NCBI GenBank assembly: GCA_035551355.1 | Contig: DASZNF010000083.1 | Coordinates: 1-47,961 of the forward strand | Source: DATATV01 sp035551355 | GTDB taxonomy: Bacteria; Actinomycetota; Actinomycetes; Mycobacteriales; Pseudonocardiaceae | DNA: 47,961 nucleotides | Reading direction: 5' to 3' | Shown: one piece after another, positions 9,215 through 17,794 of the stretch | How the letters are laid out: each line of letters opens with the position of its first letter | Numbering within the stretch: the stretch's first letter is position 1 | Translations under genes and position numbers: made by a program | Notes under the pieces: generated by a model | The model's database searches: none | What the model was told of the DNA's origin: nothing | The model's input: only the letters and a program-made list of their open reading frames with translations

Positions 9215-9275
9215 CCGTTGCCGGGCAACGGCATCGCCCGGGCCGGGCGGGTCCGTGGGGGGTTCGGACCCGCCC
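9215..9275. terminator. double-hairpin bidirectional terminator
   Basis: Two hairpins lie between convergent genes. The first has arms CCGTTG (9215-9220) and CAACGG (9226-9231). The second has a perfect 11-bp stem, GGGCGGGTCCG at 9245-9255 and its complement at 9265-9275, with a nine-base loop. No T-tract follows, as is common in actinobacteria. Confidence 0.75.
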
Positions 9276-9282
9276 GCCGGGC

Positions 9283-11229
9283 TCACCGGACGGTGAGCGT
9301 GATCGCGCCGGTGTGACCGGCGCCCGGCGCGATCGGGGTGGCCGTGCCGTTCACGGTCATACTGACCGTCCGGCCGACCGGGGCGAGCAGCTTGGCGTCG
9401 TCGGCCAGGGTCAGCGCGCTGAGGTAACTGGTGCCGGTGACCGTCCAGCGGCTGCCTGCGGCCAGATCCACCAGCACACCGTTGTTGATCACCGGTTGCA
9501 CCGTGTTGGTCACCTCGCCCAGCTCCAGGTAGTTGGCCGAAGAAATTGTGGTCACCTGGTGCTTGGCGGCGGTCGCCGAGATCACGCCGCGCACCTGGCT
9601 GCGGGTGAAGGTCAGCGCCAGGTTCAGCCCGTCCACTCCCCCGCCGGCCGCCGCGTCGCCGCGCATCGCGTTGTAGAAGTCGCCGGTCAGCGCGATGTCG
9701 GTGAAGCCGGCCACCGCATCGGTGTCGTGCACGGCGGTGACGTCGAAGGAGTCCACTTTGGTCGGTGTGCCGGTGGGTTCGGTGTACACGCCCTCGTTGA
9801 CCACCCGGCCGTCCACCAGGACCGGGCCGGGGTCGTCGTTCTCCATCACCTGGACCAGGATTCCGTTGCGGGGATTGAGCTGCACGCCCGCCGAGCCGTC
9901 CACCGCGATGCTCACCTGCTGGCCCTTGTCCAAGAACATGGTCTCGGCCGAGTCGACCTGGGTGCCACCGTCGATGGTCAGCGAACCGGCGCCATGCCAC
10001 ATGAAGCCGAACCGCCGCGAGGTGACCACGGTCGGCCGGAGCGCCAGCGCGGCGAGTTCGGCCGCGGTCAGGCCCAGGTCGAGGGAACTGTTGAGCTGGG
10101 CCACCACGGCGCGGGTGCTGTCGCCGTAGTGCACCGCGCCGCCGCGGTTGATGGTGGCGTAGGTGCCCACGTCGAACTGGCAGCCCAGGAATCGTTCGGT
10201 GGCATTGCCGATCGCGTACGAGCCGTACCCGTCCTGGCCGGTGATCCGGACCTGGCAGTTGATCGCGGTGAGGATGCCGTCCTGGCCGTTGTCACTGGAC
10301 AGCACGCCCCAGCCCTCGGAGGCGATCGAGGAGTTCAGGTACGTGGCCTTGGTGTCGGTGCCCAGCAGATTCGTCGCCCGCACATTGCCGGATATACCCA
10401 GCATCCAGGGCGCGGACTCCATGTAGGTGGTGTCCACGGTGGGCACGTAGTCGGCGGGCAGCACGCCGTTGCGGGTGGCGATGCGGGAATTCTTGACGAT
10501 GACATTCGCGCCGTCGTTGGCGATCACGCCGGTGCGCACCGCGCCGATGTTGTCGATGGTCGCGCCGTCCACCACCAGCGTGGTGTTGGCGCCGTCGCCC
10601 ACTATGGCCGCACCGTAGCCGACGAAATCGCAGCGACCGTTGCCGGACAACGAGATCCGCGGCCGGTCCAGCGCGAAACTGCCATCCGCCGCGTACACCG
10701 CGTTGAACGCCTCACCGGTCGAGCCGATCCGCACGTCCCGCACCCGGTGCGCGGTGACCTGCCCGCCGAGCACCGCGGCCAGCACCGATTTCGCCGCCAC
10801 CACACCGGTGTCGTCGACGTAGAGTCCTTGCCGGAACGGGAAGATCAGCGTAGCCGACACTCCGGCCCAGGTGATGTCGGTGGCCTGCTGCGGGGTGAGC
10901 ACGATGTCGCCGCGGTAGCTGCCGGGCTGGATGGCGGTATCCGCCCCGCCGGTCGCGGTGAGCTGCTCCCCCGTGTCCACGCCGTCGACCGTCATGGTCA
11001 GGCGGTAACCGCTGGGTGCGGTGATCGCGCCGCCGGACTCGATGGTCAGCGATCCGGTCCGGGTCAGGGTGGAGATCACCAGGGTCTGGCCACTGCGCAC
11101 GATGATCCGGTCGGTGCTCGTCCCGGTGGCCGTCGCGGTGGCCGCGCCGGCGACCGCGGGGCTCACCAGCAGGGCGCCCACGGTGGCGGTGCCGGCGACC
11201 AGCACGTGCCGTCGGGTTATCAGCGTCAT
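9283..11229 (-). CDS. Tat-exported right-handed beta-helix-like protein
   Basis: Protein of 648 residues. The N-terminus MTLITRRHVLVAGTATVG carries a twin-arginine motif, a hydrophobic core and a cleavage site near AGAATA, so Tat export of a folded protein is likely. The rest is Gly/Thr/Val/Asn-rich, with repeated short strands (TLVVDGATIDNIGA, VIVKNSRIATRNGV, YLNSSIASEGWGVL) of the kind found in right-handed beta-helix pectate-lyase or adhesin-like folds. No catalytic signature is recognised. ATG 11229 follows AAGGGAG; longer starts do not. It lies 157 bp downstream of the GH31 gene on the same strand, so it may be the last gene of the sugar operon or a separate unit. A polysaccharide lyase, binding protein or surface protein are all possible. 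Confidence 0.72.
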   Translation of the reverse strand: MTLITRRHVLVAGTATVGALLVSPAVAGAATATATGTSTDRIIVRSGQTLVISTLTRTGSLTIESGGAITAPSGYRLTMTVDGVDTGEQLTATGGADTAIQPGSYRGDIVLTPQQATDITWAGVSATLIFPFRQGLYVDDTGVVAAKSVLAAVLGGQVTAHRVRDVRIGSTGEAFNAVYAADGSFALDRPRISLSGNGRCDFVGYGAAIVGDGANTTLVVDGATIDNIGAVRTGVIANDGANVIVKNSRIATRNGVLPADYVPTVDTTYMESAPWMLGISGNVRATNLLGTDTKATYLNSSIASEGWGVLSSDNGQDGILTAINCQVRITGQDGYGSYAIGNATERFLGCQFDVGTYATINRGGAVHYGDSTRAVVAQLNSSLDLGLTAAELAALALRPTVVTSRRFGFMWHGAGSLTIDGGTQVDSAETMFLDKGQQVSIAVDGSAGVQLNPRNGILVQVMENDDPGPVLVDGRVVNEGVYTEPTGTPTKVDSFDVTAVHDTDAVAGFTDIALTGDFYNAMRGDAAAGGGVDGLNLALTFTRSQVRGVISATAAKHQVTTISSANYLELGEVTNTVQPVINNGVLVDLAAGSRWTVTGTSYLSALTLADDAKLLAPVGRTVSMTVNGTATPIAPGAGHTGAITLTVR

Positions 11230-11386
11230 GAACAACTCCCTTGTCATCCATGCCTCGTCGGGAGGCCGGCTGCGCGCGTCAAGCAGTGAAACAGCCGGGG
11301 ACGACCGCGGGGAAATGCCGATTCGCCATGCCACCTATCTTCGTCGGCTGATCGCACTTTGCCCGCACACAGCGGGTGCACAGGGA

Positions 11387-13390
11387 TTACTCGCCGCGCA
11401 CCGGCACCTCCGCCCCGTCGCGCAGGAACACCGGAATGCGATCGGCCGGGGCGGCCGCGGTGAACCGGGTGCCCCCGGCGTGCGTCTCGCCGGTCCACGC
11501 GTCGGTCCAGTCCGCGCCTGCCGGCAGGTACACTTCCCGCTCGGTCACGCCGGGCTGCAGCACCGGGGCGACCAGCACGTCCGGGCCGAGCAGGAATTCG
11601 TCGTCCACCGCCCAGGCGGCGGGATCGGCCGGGAAGTCCAGCAGTAGCGGGCGCATCGGCGGGATGCCGGTCTCGTGCGCCACCCGCATCTGGGTCAGCA
11701 GGTAGGGCCGCAGCCGTTCGCGCAGCCGCAGCACCTGCCCGATCCGCGTGTACGCCTGCTGTCCGAACGACCACACCTCGTTCGGTCCGCCGGTCATCTC
11801 CGCACCCAGTGGCAGCCGGGGATCGCGGAAGCCGTGCAACCGGAACAGCGGGCAGAACGCGCCGTACTGGAACCACCGCACGATCAGCTCGCGGAACTCC
11901 GGCGCTTCCGGGTCACCGCCGTGGAAGCCGCCGATGTCCGTTGTCCACCAAGGGATTCCGGACATGGCGACGTTCAGTCCGGCCCGCACCTGGGTGCGCA
12001 GCGAGTCCCAGTCGGCGCCGATGTCCCCGGACCACAGCGCGGCGCCGTAGCGCTGACTGCCCGCCCACGCCGACCGGCTCAACAACACCACCTCGTCGCT
12101 TCCCTCGGCGATCATTCCTTCGTGGAAGCCCTGGGCGTGGTGCAACGGATACAGGTTGAGCACCTCGGTGCCCGGCCCGGCGTGCAGCCGCAGGTTCTCC
12201 GGGTGGCCGGGCTGGATCTCCGGTTCGCAGGCGTCCAGCCACCACACCCGCACGCCGTTGTCGAAATAGTTGCGTTTCGCCTTGTCCCACAGGAATTCCC
12301 GCGCGGCCGGGTTGGTCGCGTCGTAGAACGCGACCGGCATCTCCACCTCGAATCCCTTGTCCCGCCAGGGAGAGTGCAGCGGCACGCCGTGCTCGCTGGC
12401 CACCAGCAGGCCGCGCTCGTGCAGTTCCCGGTAGTTCTCCGAGGCCGGGTTCACCGTCGGCCAGACCGACACCATCAGTTTGATGCCAAGGGATTCCAGT
12501 TCGGCGATCATGCCGGCCGGGTCGGGCCATTCGCGCTCGTCGAACCGCCAGTCGCCCAGGTGCGGCCAGTGGAAGAAGTCGGCCACGATCACCGACAGCG
12601 GCAGGCCCCGCTCGTGGTGTTCGCGGGCCACGGACATCAGCTCGGCCTGGGTGCGGTAGCGCAGTTTGCTCTGCCAGAACCCGCTGGCCCAGTCCGGCAG
12701 CATCGGTGAATGGCCGGTGGCGTCGGCGTAGTGGCGCAGGATGGCGGCCGGGTCCTCGGCGGTGGTGACCCAGTAGTCGGTCTGCCGGGCCGAGTCGGCG
12801 ACCCAGCGGGTGCCGTTCTCGGCGAACTCGACCCGGCCGATGCTGGGCATGTTCCACAGGAACCCGTACCCCCGGCTGGACACCAGGAACGGAATAGACA
12901 CCTCGGCGTTGCGCTGCACCAGGTCCAGCACCAGGCCCTTCTGGTCCAGTCGCCCGTGCGTGTGCTGCCCGAGGCCGTAGATCTTCTCATCCACATAGGA
13001 CTTGAAGCGTTGTTCCAGCCGCCCATAACCGTTTCCGGTGGCCGCGTACACCCGGGCGCCCGGCCACCAGAAGTGCGCCCGCTGTTCGGCCAGCAGTTCC
13101 TCGCCGGTGTCGGTGCGCACGAAGCGCAGCAGCGCGTCCGGCCCGGTGTCGCTGCCCTCGATGGTCACGATCGCGGTCAGTGCGCCGTTGCTGATCTGCC
13201 CGGTCCGCTCGCCCGCGCTGACGTCCACCGGCTGCGGTTTGGGCGCGACCAGCGCGCCGGGAATGTCGTCCACGATCCGGAAGCGGCCCACCCGCACCCG
13301 CAGGCTGTCCGCGCCCCACGGCTCGATGCGGATGATCTCGTGCCGCAGCACGACTTCCAGCGCCTGACCGCCATCGCGAACCGTGATCAT
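11387..13390 (-). CDS. GH31 family glycosidase, probably alpha-xylosidase
   Basis: Glycoside hydrolase family 31, 667 residues, without signal peptide, so cytoplasmic. An N-terminal beta-sandwich precedes the (beta/alpha)8 barrel (about 230-560) and C-terminal beta domains. The catalytic nucleophile is Asp386 in WWLDACEPE and the acid/base is Asp456 in WSGDIGADW. The WLDA-EPE form is typical of bacterial alpha-xylosidases of the Xyl31A group more than of maltases, so alpha-xylosidase is preferred, though alpha-glucosidase cannot be excluded. ATG 13390 is preceded by GAGGAG. It follows the permease genes by 31 bp and should cleave oligosaccharides imported by that transporter. Confidence 0.87.
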   Translation of the reverse strand: MITVRDGGQALEVVLRHEIIRIEPWGADSLRVRVGRFRIVDDIPGALVAPKPQPVDVSAGERTGQISNGALTAIVTIEGSDTGPDALLRFVRTDTGEELLAEQRAHFWWPGARVYAATGNGYGRLEQRFKSYVDEKIYGLGQHTHGRLDQKGLVLDLVQRNAEVSIPFLVSSRGYGFLWNMPSIGRVEFAENGTRWVADSARQTDYWVTTAEDPAAILRHYADATGHSPMLPDWASGFWQSKLRYRTQAELMSVAREHHERGLPLSVIVADFFHWPHLGDWRFDEREWPDPAGMIAELESLGIKLMVSVWPTVNPASENYRELHERGLLVASEHGVPLHSPWRDKGFEVEMPVAFYDATNPAAREFLWDKAKRNYFDNGVRVWWLDACEPEIQPGHPENLRLHAGPGTEVLNLYPLHHAQGFHEGMIAEGSDEVVLLSRSAWAGSQRYGAALWSGDIGADWDSLRTQVRAGLNVAMSGIPWWTTDIGGFHGGDPEAPEFRELIVRWFQYGAFCPLFRLHGFRDPRLPLGAEMTGGPNEVWSFGQQAYTRIGQVLRLRERLRPYLLTQMRVAHETGIPPMRPLLLDFPADPAAWAVDDEFLLGPDVLVAPVLQPGVTEREVYLPAGADWTDAWTGETHAGGTRFTAAAPADRIPVFLRDGAEVPVRGE

Positions 13391-13421
13391 GCAGACTCCT
13401 CGCTGACCGGAAACATCGGGC

Positions 13422-14231
13422 TCATTCCTTGATCGCGCCGCCGGTGACCCCGGCGACCACGTAACGCTGGGCGATGACCAGCAGCACGGCGGCGGGCACC
13501 GAGGCCAGCACCGCGGTGGCCATGATGCCGTTCCAGTCGGCGGTCTGGTTGCCGATGAACTTGTAGATGCCCACGGTGATCGGCTCGATGGTCGAGCCGG
13601 TGGTGAGGGTGACGCCGAACAGGAAATCGGCCCAGGCGAACAGGAACGCGAACAGCCCGGCGGTGACCATGGCGTTGCGGCTGACCGGCACGACGATCGC
13701 GGCGAAGGTGCGCAGATAGCCCGCGCCGTCCACCCGGGCGGCCTCGGTCAGGTCGCGCGGAATGGCGATCATGAAGGCGCGCAGCACCAGGATCGCGAAC
13801 GGGATGGTCGCGGTGGAGTCGGCCAGGATCAGCGCGGTGTAGCTGTCGATCAGGTTCAGATCGCTGAACACGGTGTAGAGCGAGTTGGCCATCACGATGC
13901 CCGGGATCATCTGCACGATCAGCAGCGCGAACACGAACAGCGGCCCGCCCCGGATCTTCAGTTGTGCCAGCGCATACGCGGCGGGCATGGCGATCAGCAG
14001 GGACACCGCCACCGTGCCGAGCGCCACGATGACACTGGTCAGCAGGTGGTCCAGTTGACCCGAGAACGCACTCGTGTAGCCGGTGAAGGTGGGGTGGACC
14101 GGGAACCAGTCCGGGTCGGCCTTGAGCAGCGCGCCACTGGGCTGCAGCGAGGCATTCACCATCCAGTACAACGGAAACAACAGCACCAGCACGATCACGA
14201 TGCCGATCGCGGTGCGGCCCCAGCGTTTCAT
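13422..14231 (-). CDS. ABC sugar transporter permease (MalG/UgpE type)
   Basis: Inner-membrane permease of 269 residues of the carbohydrate CUT1 family. It has six predicted membrane segments and the cytoplasmic EAA loop EAARVDGAGYLRTFAAIVVP that docks the ATPase. ATG 14231 overlaps the stop of the preceding permease in an ATGA, with AGGAG just before, so translation is coupled. It pairs with the permease and solute-binding protein upstream. No ATPase gene is nearby. In actinomycetes, CUT1 importers commonly share one MsiK-type ATPase encoded elsewhere, and that is inferred here. Confidence 0.93.
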   Translation of the reverse strand: MKRWGRTAIGIVIVLVLLFPLYWMVNASLQPSGALLKADPDWFPVHPTFTGYTSAFSGQLDHLLTSVIVALGTVAVSLLIAMPAAYALAQLKIRGGPLFVFALLIVQMIPGIVMANSLYTVFSDLNLIDSYTALILADSTATIPFAILVLRAFMIAIPRDLTEAARVDGAGYLRTFAAIVVPVSRNAMVTAGLFAFLFAWADFLFGVTLTTGSTIEPITVGIYKFIGNQTADWNGIMATAVLASVPAAVLLVIAQRYVVAGVTGGAIKE

Positions 14232-15193
14232 CGCGTCTCCTGGGCCAGCGAGGTCCGCGCCGACCGCAGGTACACCAGGCCGAACACGGTGGCCAGCACG
14301 ATCAGCAGGTTGCCGACGGCCGCACCCGGGCCGAACGAGTACTGCCGGAAGGACAGCTGATACGACCAGGTGGTCAGGGTCTGGGTGGCGTTGGCCGGGC
14401 CGCCACCGGTGATCACCATGATCACGTCGAACACCTTGATCGTGTAGACCAGGCCCAGCATCAGGACGATCGCGGTGACCGGACGCAGCAGCGGCCAGGT
14501 GACGTGCCGGAACCGCTGCCAGCGACCGGCTCCGTCCAGCGCGGCCGCCTCGTACAGCGTGACCGGCACCCCGGTCAGACCGCCGTGCAGGATGACCAGG
14601 TTGAACGGGATGCCGATCCAGATGTTGGCGATGATCACCGCGGGCAGCGCCCAGTGCGGACTGGTCAGCCACGGGGTGGCGCCGGTGGTCAGGTGCAGTG
14701 CCCGCAATGCCGCGTTGACGACGCCGTGGTCGGCGTCCAGCATCCACCGCCACACCGCGCCGGACACCACCAGCGGCAGCAGCCAGGGCAGCAACAGCAA
14801 GGCGCGCAACAGGTTCCCGCCGGGGAACCGGTCGGCGAAGAACACCGCCAGTGCCAGGCCGATGACGAACTGGAAAAAGATCGAGGCGACGGTGAAGATC
14901 AGCGTGTTGAGAATGGCCTTGCCGAACAACGGATCGTCGAACACCGTGCCGTAGTTGGCGAAACCGACCAGCGGGGCCTCACCGGTGAAGAACGAGCGCA
15001 CCGTGTAGTCCCGCAGGCTGATGGAAATGTTGTGCGCCAACGGATAGCCGAAGAACACCAGCACGTACACCACGGCCGGGACGAGAAAGGCGAACCGGGC
15101 CAGCCGGTCCCGCCACCGCCGGGTGGCACGGGCGCGCGAGGGCCGGTTGGACCCGGTCCGCGCGCCCACGCCCCCGGCGATCAGCAAGGTCAT
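14228..15193 (-). CDS. ABC sugar transporter permease (MalF/UgpA type)
   Basis: Permease of 321 residues, CUT1 family, partner of the MalG-like permease. After a basic cytoplasmic tail (about 40 residues), a first segment FAFLVPAVVYVLVFFGYPL is followed by the periplasmic loop and five more helices. The EAA-type loop reads YEAAALDGAGRWQRFRHVTW. ATG 15193 overlaps the stop of the solute-binding protein gene (ATGA), so this is the second gene of a tight three-gene transporter cassette. Confidence 0.93.
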   Translation of the reverse strand: MTLLIAGGVGARTGSNRPSRARATRRWRDRLARFAFLVPAVVYVLVFFGYPLAHNISISLRDYTVRSFFTGEAPLVGFANYGTVFDDPLFGKAILNTLIFTVASIFFQFVIGLALAVFFADRFPGGNLLRALLLLPWLLPLVVSGAVWRWMLDADHGVVNAALRALHLTTGATPWLTSPHWALPAVIIANIWIGIPFNLVILHGGLTGVPVTLYEAAALDGAGRWQRFRHVTWPLLRPVTAIVLMLGLVYTIKVFDVIMVITGGGPANATQTLTTWSYQLSFRQYSFGPGAAVGNLLIVLATVFGLVYLRSARTSLAQETR

Positions 15194-16425
15194 GAGGTGC
15201 CGGCCTGCTGCTGGGCGGTGGACAGGGCCTGCTGGGCGGACTGCTGGCCGGTGATCGCGGCCTGCAACGCGGTGCCCAGCGCGGTGGACACCTTGGCGTA
15301 CTGCTGGCCCAGTTGTGCGGTGCGCGCCCGGGCGGTGGACACCTCGGCGACGAACGAGGACATCTCCGGGTTCTGCTGGCCGAAGGTGGTCGCCACCGAG
15401 GTCTTGGACGGCACGTAGGCGTGCGCCTTGTCCCAGCTGAGCATGGTCTTGTCGCTCAGGATGCAGCCCAGCACCTTGGCCGCGGCCTGCTGGGTGGCGT
15501 TGCCGGTGGCCGGGATCGCGCCGACCTCGCCGCCCAGCGCCACCACCGGCTTGTCCCCGGCCGCAGGCACCGGGATGGGCACCACGCCGTAGTGCAGGCT
15601 GGCGGTGGAGTCCAGCCGGGCCAGGTTCCACGAGCCGTTGATCATCATGGCCGCATTGCCGGACACGAACTGGTCGGCCACATCGTTCTGGTTCCAGGTC
15701 AGCACCGACTTGGAGGTCGAGCCGTCGGTGACCAGCCCGGTCAGGTACTGCAACGCCTGCACCGACTGCGCGGAGTCCACTTTGGACAGATCGGCGCCGT
15801 TGCTCCAGAAGAACGGCAGGAACTGCCAGACGCCCTCCTCGGTGGCCACCGCCGAGAAGGCCAGTCCGTACTGGGAACCCTTGGTCAGCTTGGTCGCGTC
15901 GGCCTTCAGCTCGTCCCAGGTTGACGGCGGCTGGATGCCGGCCGCGGCGAGCAGATCCTTGTTGTAGATCAGGGCAAGTCCGTTGACCCCCGGAGCGAGG
16001 CCGTAGATCTTGCCCTGGAAGGTGCCGGCCTGCACGATGCTCGGGTAGTACCCGGCCGAGGAGAACCCATAGTCGGACAACGGAGTCAGCGCACCGGTGG
16101 CGGCGATCTGTTGCAGGTTGGGGTTGTCGGCGAACACCAGGTCGGGCAGGTTGTGCGGACCGGCCTGCAGTACCCGGGGCAGCAACTGGTCGGTGGGCAG
16201 GCTCTGCCGGTGGATGGTGATCCCGGTCGAGGACTGGCAGCCGTCCAGCACCTGTTGCCAGGCGGCGCTGCCCTGCTGGTCGGAGTAGTAGTCCAGTTCG
16301 GTGATGGAGTTGCCCGAACCGCCGCTGGACCCGGACGAACAGCCGGTGAGCACCAGCGCGAGGGCGGCCACCGCGACCCCGGCACGCCGCAGGCCTCGGG
16401 TGGATCGACTCTGACCCAGAACCAT
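15190..16425 (-). CDS. sugar-binding lipoprotein of ABC transporter
   Basis: Extracellular solute-binding protein family 1, 411 residues. The signal peptide ends in a lipobox LVLTGC, so the mature protein starts with a lipidated Cys followed by a Ser/Gly linker. The body shows family features: SLPTDQLLPRVLQAG, DLVFADNP, the YNKDLLAAAGIQPPSTWDEL segment (given here in parts: YNKDLLAAAGI and PPSTWDEL) and a FLPFFWSNGADL lining region. It should deliver an oligosaccharide to the two permeases. ATG 16425 follows GGAGGAA. A LacI-type operator lies 20-35 bases before the start codon, so expression is expected to be substrate-induced. Confidence 0.93.
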   Translation of the reverse strand: MVLGQSRSTRGLRRAGVAVAALALVLTGCSSGSSGGSGNSITELDYYSDQQGSAAWQQVLDGCQSSTGITIHRQSLPTDQLLPRVLQAGPHNLPDLVFADNPNLQQIAATGALTPLSDYGFSSAGYYPSIVQAGTFQGKIYGLAPGVNGLALIYNKDLLAAAGIQPPSTWDELKADATKLTKGSQYGLAFSAVATEEGVWQFLPFFWSNGADLSKVDSAQSVQALQYLTGLVTDGSTSKSVLTWNQNDVADQFVSGNAAMMINGSWNLARLDSTASLHYGVVPIPVPAAGDKPVVALGGEVGAIPATGNATQQAAAKVLGCILSDKTMLSWDKAHAYVPSKTSVATTFGQQNPEMSSFVAEVSTARARTAQLGQQYAKVSTALGTALQAAITGQQSAQQALSTAQQQAGTS

Positions 16426-16444
16426 CGTGGTTCCTCCTTCCGGC

Positions 16445-16460
16445 GTCGAATCGCTTCGAC
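16445..16460. promoter_or_regulatory. LacI-type operator 1, before the sugar ABC cassette
   Basis: GTCGAATCGCTTCGAC is a near-perfect dyad with a central CG, the classical form of LacI-family operators. The inner 14 bases TCGAATCGCTTCGA are the exact reverse complement of those in the site at 17751-17766. It lies between the LacI gene end and the solute-binding protein start. Confidence 0.75.
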
Positions 16461-16523
16461 GCGTTGCGGCGAGCTGCCGCGGGGGGCGGATCTGTTGTCG
16501 GGGACGGGAAAACGCGAAAACGG

Positions 16524-17582
16524 TCAGTTGTTGACGGGCTCGGGCAGGTCTGCGGGCGCGGGCGCGGTGGAGTCGCGCACGGTCAGTCTCGGAGACAGCA
16601 GCCGGATCTCCGGCTGGCCGATGCCACCCAGCTGACGCATGGCCATCTCCACCGCCAGCTGGCCGACCTCCGCGGTGGGAATGGCCACCGAAGTCAGGGC
16701 CAGGCCGTGGTTCTCCACCATGTCGTCCGGACAGACGGCCACAATGGACAGTCGCTGCGGCACCGAGATCCGCCGCGCGGACAGCTCGGCCAGCAGCGCC
16801 GAGAGCACAGCCTCGTTGTGCACCACCAGTCCGGTGGCCATCGGCTGGGTGCGGAACAGCTCGTCCAGGCAGGTGCGCACACCCTCGTAGGAGGGCACGC
16901 ACGGGTAGGAGTGCGCGGCCATCCGATGCCGGTCGGCGGCCGAGGTGAACCCGCGCAGGAACCGGCCGGCGTAGCTGGTGCCGCGCTCGTACACCGCGGG
17001 CGAGGGCCCGAGCAGCGCGATGTCCCGGTGGCCCAGTTCGGCCAGATGGTGCACGGCGGTGGCGCCTGCGGCGGTGAAGTCCAGGTCCACGCAGGAAAGA
17101 TCGCGGGGCTGATCGGGCACGCCGATGAGCACCGCGGGACGGCCCAGCGACTGCAGGACCGGGACCCTCGGCTCGGAGGCCTCCACGTCCATCACGATCA
17201 CCGCGTCGGCCATCGCCGACGCGGACACCCGCCGCACGCCCTCCGGACCCTCGTCCTTGGTCAGCAGCAGCAGATCGTGGTCGTAGGCGCGGGCCGCGGT
17301 GACGGCGGCGCCGACGAACTGCATCACCACCGGCACGTTGAGGTCCATCCGCAGCGGCACCACCAGGGCCAGCACGTTGGTCCGGCTGCTGGCCAGCGCC
17401 CGGGCGCCGGCATGGGGGTGGTAGCCCAGCCGCCGGATGCTGGCTTCGATACGGTGCCTGGTCTCCGTGGAGATGGACCGTTTGCCCGACAGAGCGTAGG
17501 AAACCGTGCTCGGCGACACGCCCGCGTCCCGGGCGACATCGCTGATTGTGACCACCGGACCGCCCTCGCCGTCGAAGCGCAT
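16524..17582 (-). CDS. LacI-family transcriptional repressor
   Basis: Protein of 352 residues. The N-terminal helix-turn-helix reads TISDVARDAGVSPSTVSYAL with a hinge helix ending LGYHPHAGARALASSRTN, followed by a periplasmic-binding-protein-like sugar domain (about 65-335). It should repress the locus until an oligosaccharide binds. It lies upstream of the ABC cassette and divergent from GH3, and two identical operators flank it. ATG 17582 has a weak ribosome site; a GTG at 17555, preceded by GAGGG, would give a more typical start just before TISDVA. Confidence 0.92.
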   Translation of the reverse strand: MRFDGEGGPVVTISDVARDAGVSPSTVSYALSGKRSISTETRHRIEASIRRLGYHPHAGARALASSRTNVLALVVPLRMDLNVPVVMQFVGAAVTAARAYDHDLLLLTKDEGPEGVRRVSASAMADAVIVMDVEASEPRVPVLQSLGRPAVLIGVPDQPRDLSCVDLDFTAAGATAVHHLAELGHRDIALLGPSPAVYERGTSYAGRFLRGFTSAADRHRMAAHSYPCVPSYEGVRTCLDELFRTQPMATGLVVHNEAVLSALLAELSARRISVPQRLSIVAVCPDDMVENHGLALTSVAIPTAEVGQLAVEMAMRQLGGIGQPEIRLLSPRLTVRDSTAPAPADLPEPVNN

Positions 17583-17750
17583 CGATTACGTGCAGGGAAA
17601 CTAGGCCGTCCGGCGGAAAAAGGCAAGACCACGGCCGCAGTCGGCCGAATGTGGATGGATACAGGGCCGATATTCCTTGACCCCCGTGTCGTCCCGCGCG
17701 ATAGTGACCGGCGTTCCCTTGCCACCAGCAGCGTGTTCCGCGGGTCGATC

Positions 17751-17766
17751 GTCGAAGCGATTCGAT
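17751..17766. promoter_or_regulatory. LacI-type operator 2, before GH3
   Basis: GTCGAAGCGATTCGAT contains TCGAAGCGATTCGA, the inverse of the operator core at 16446-16459. It lies 28 bases before the GH3 start in the 212-bp divergent region shared with the LacI gene. It could therefore control both GH3-GH95 and the repressor itself. Confidence 0.75.
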
Positions 17767-17794
17767 TCGCGATTTCTCCGGAGGTGGTCGGCCC

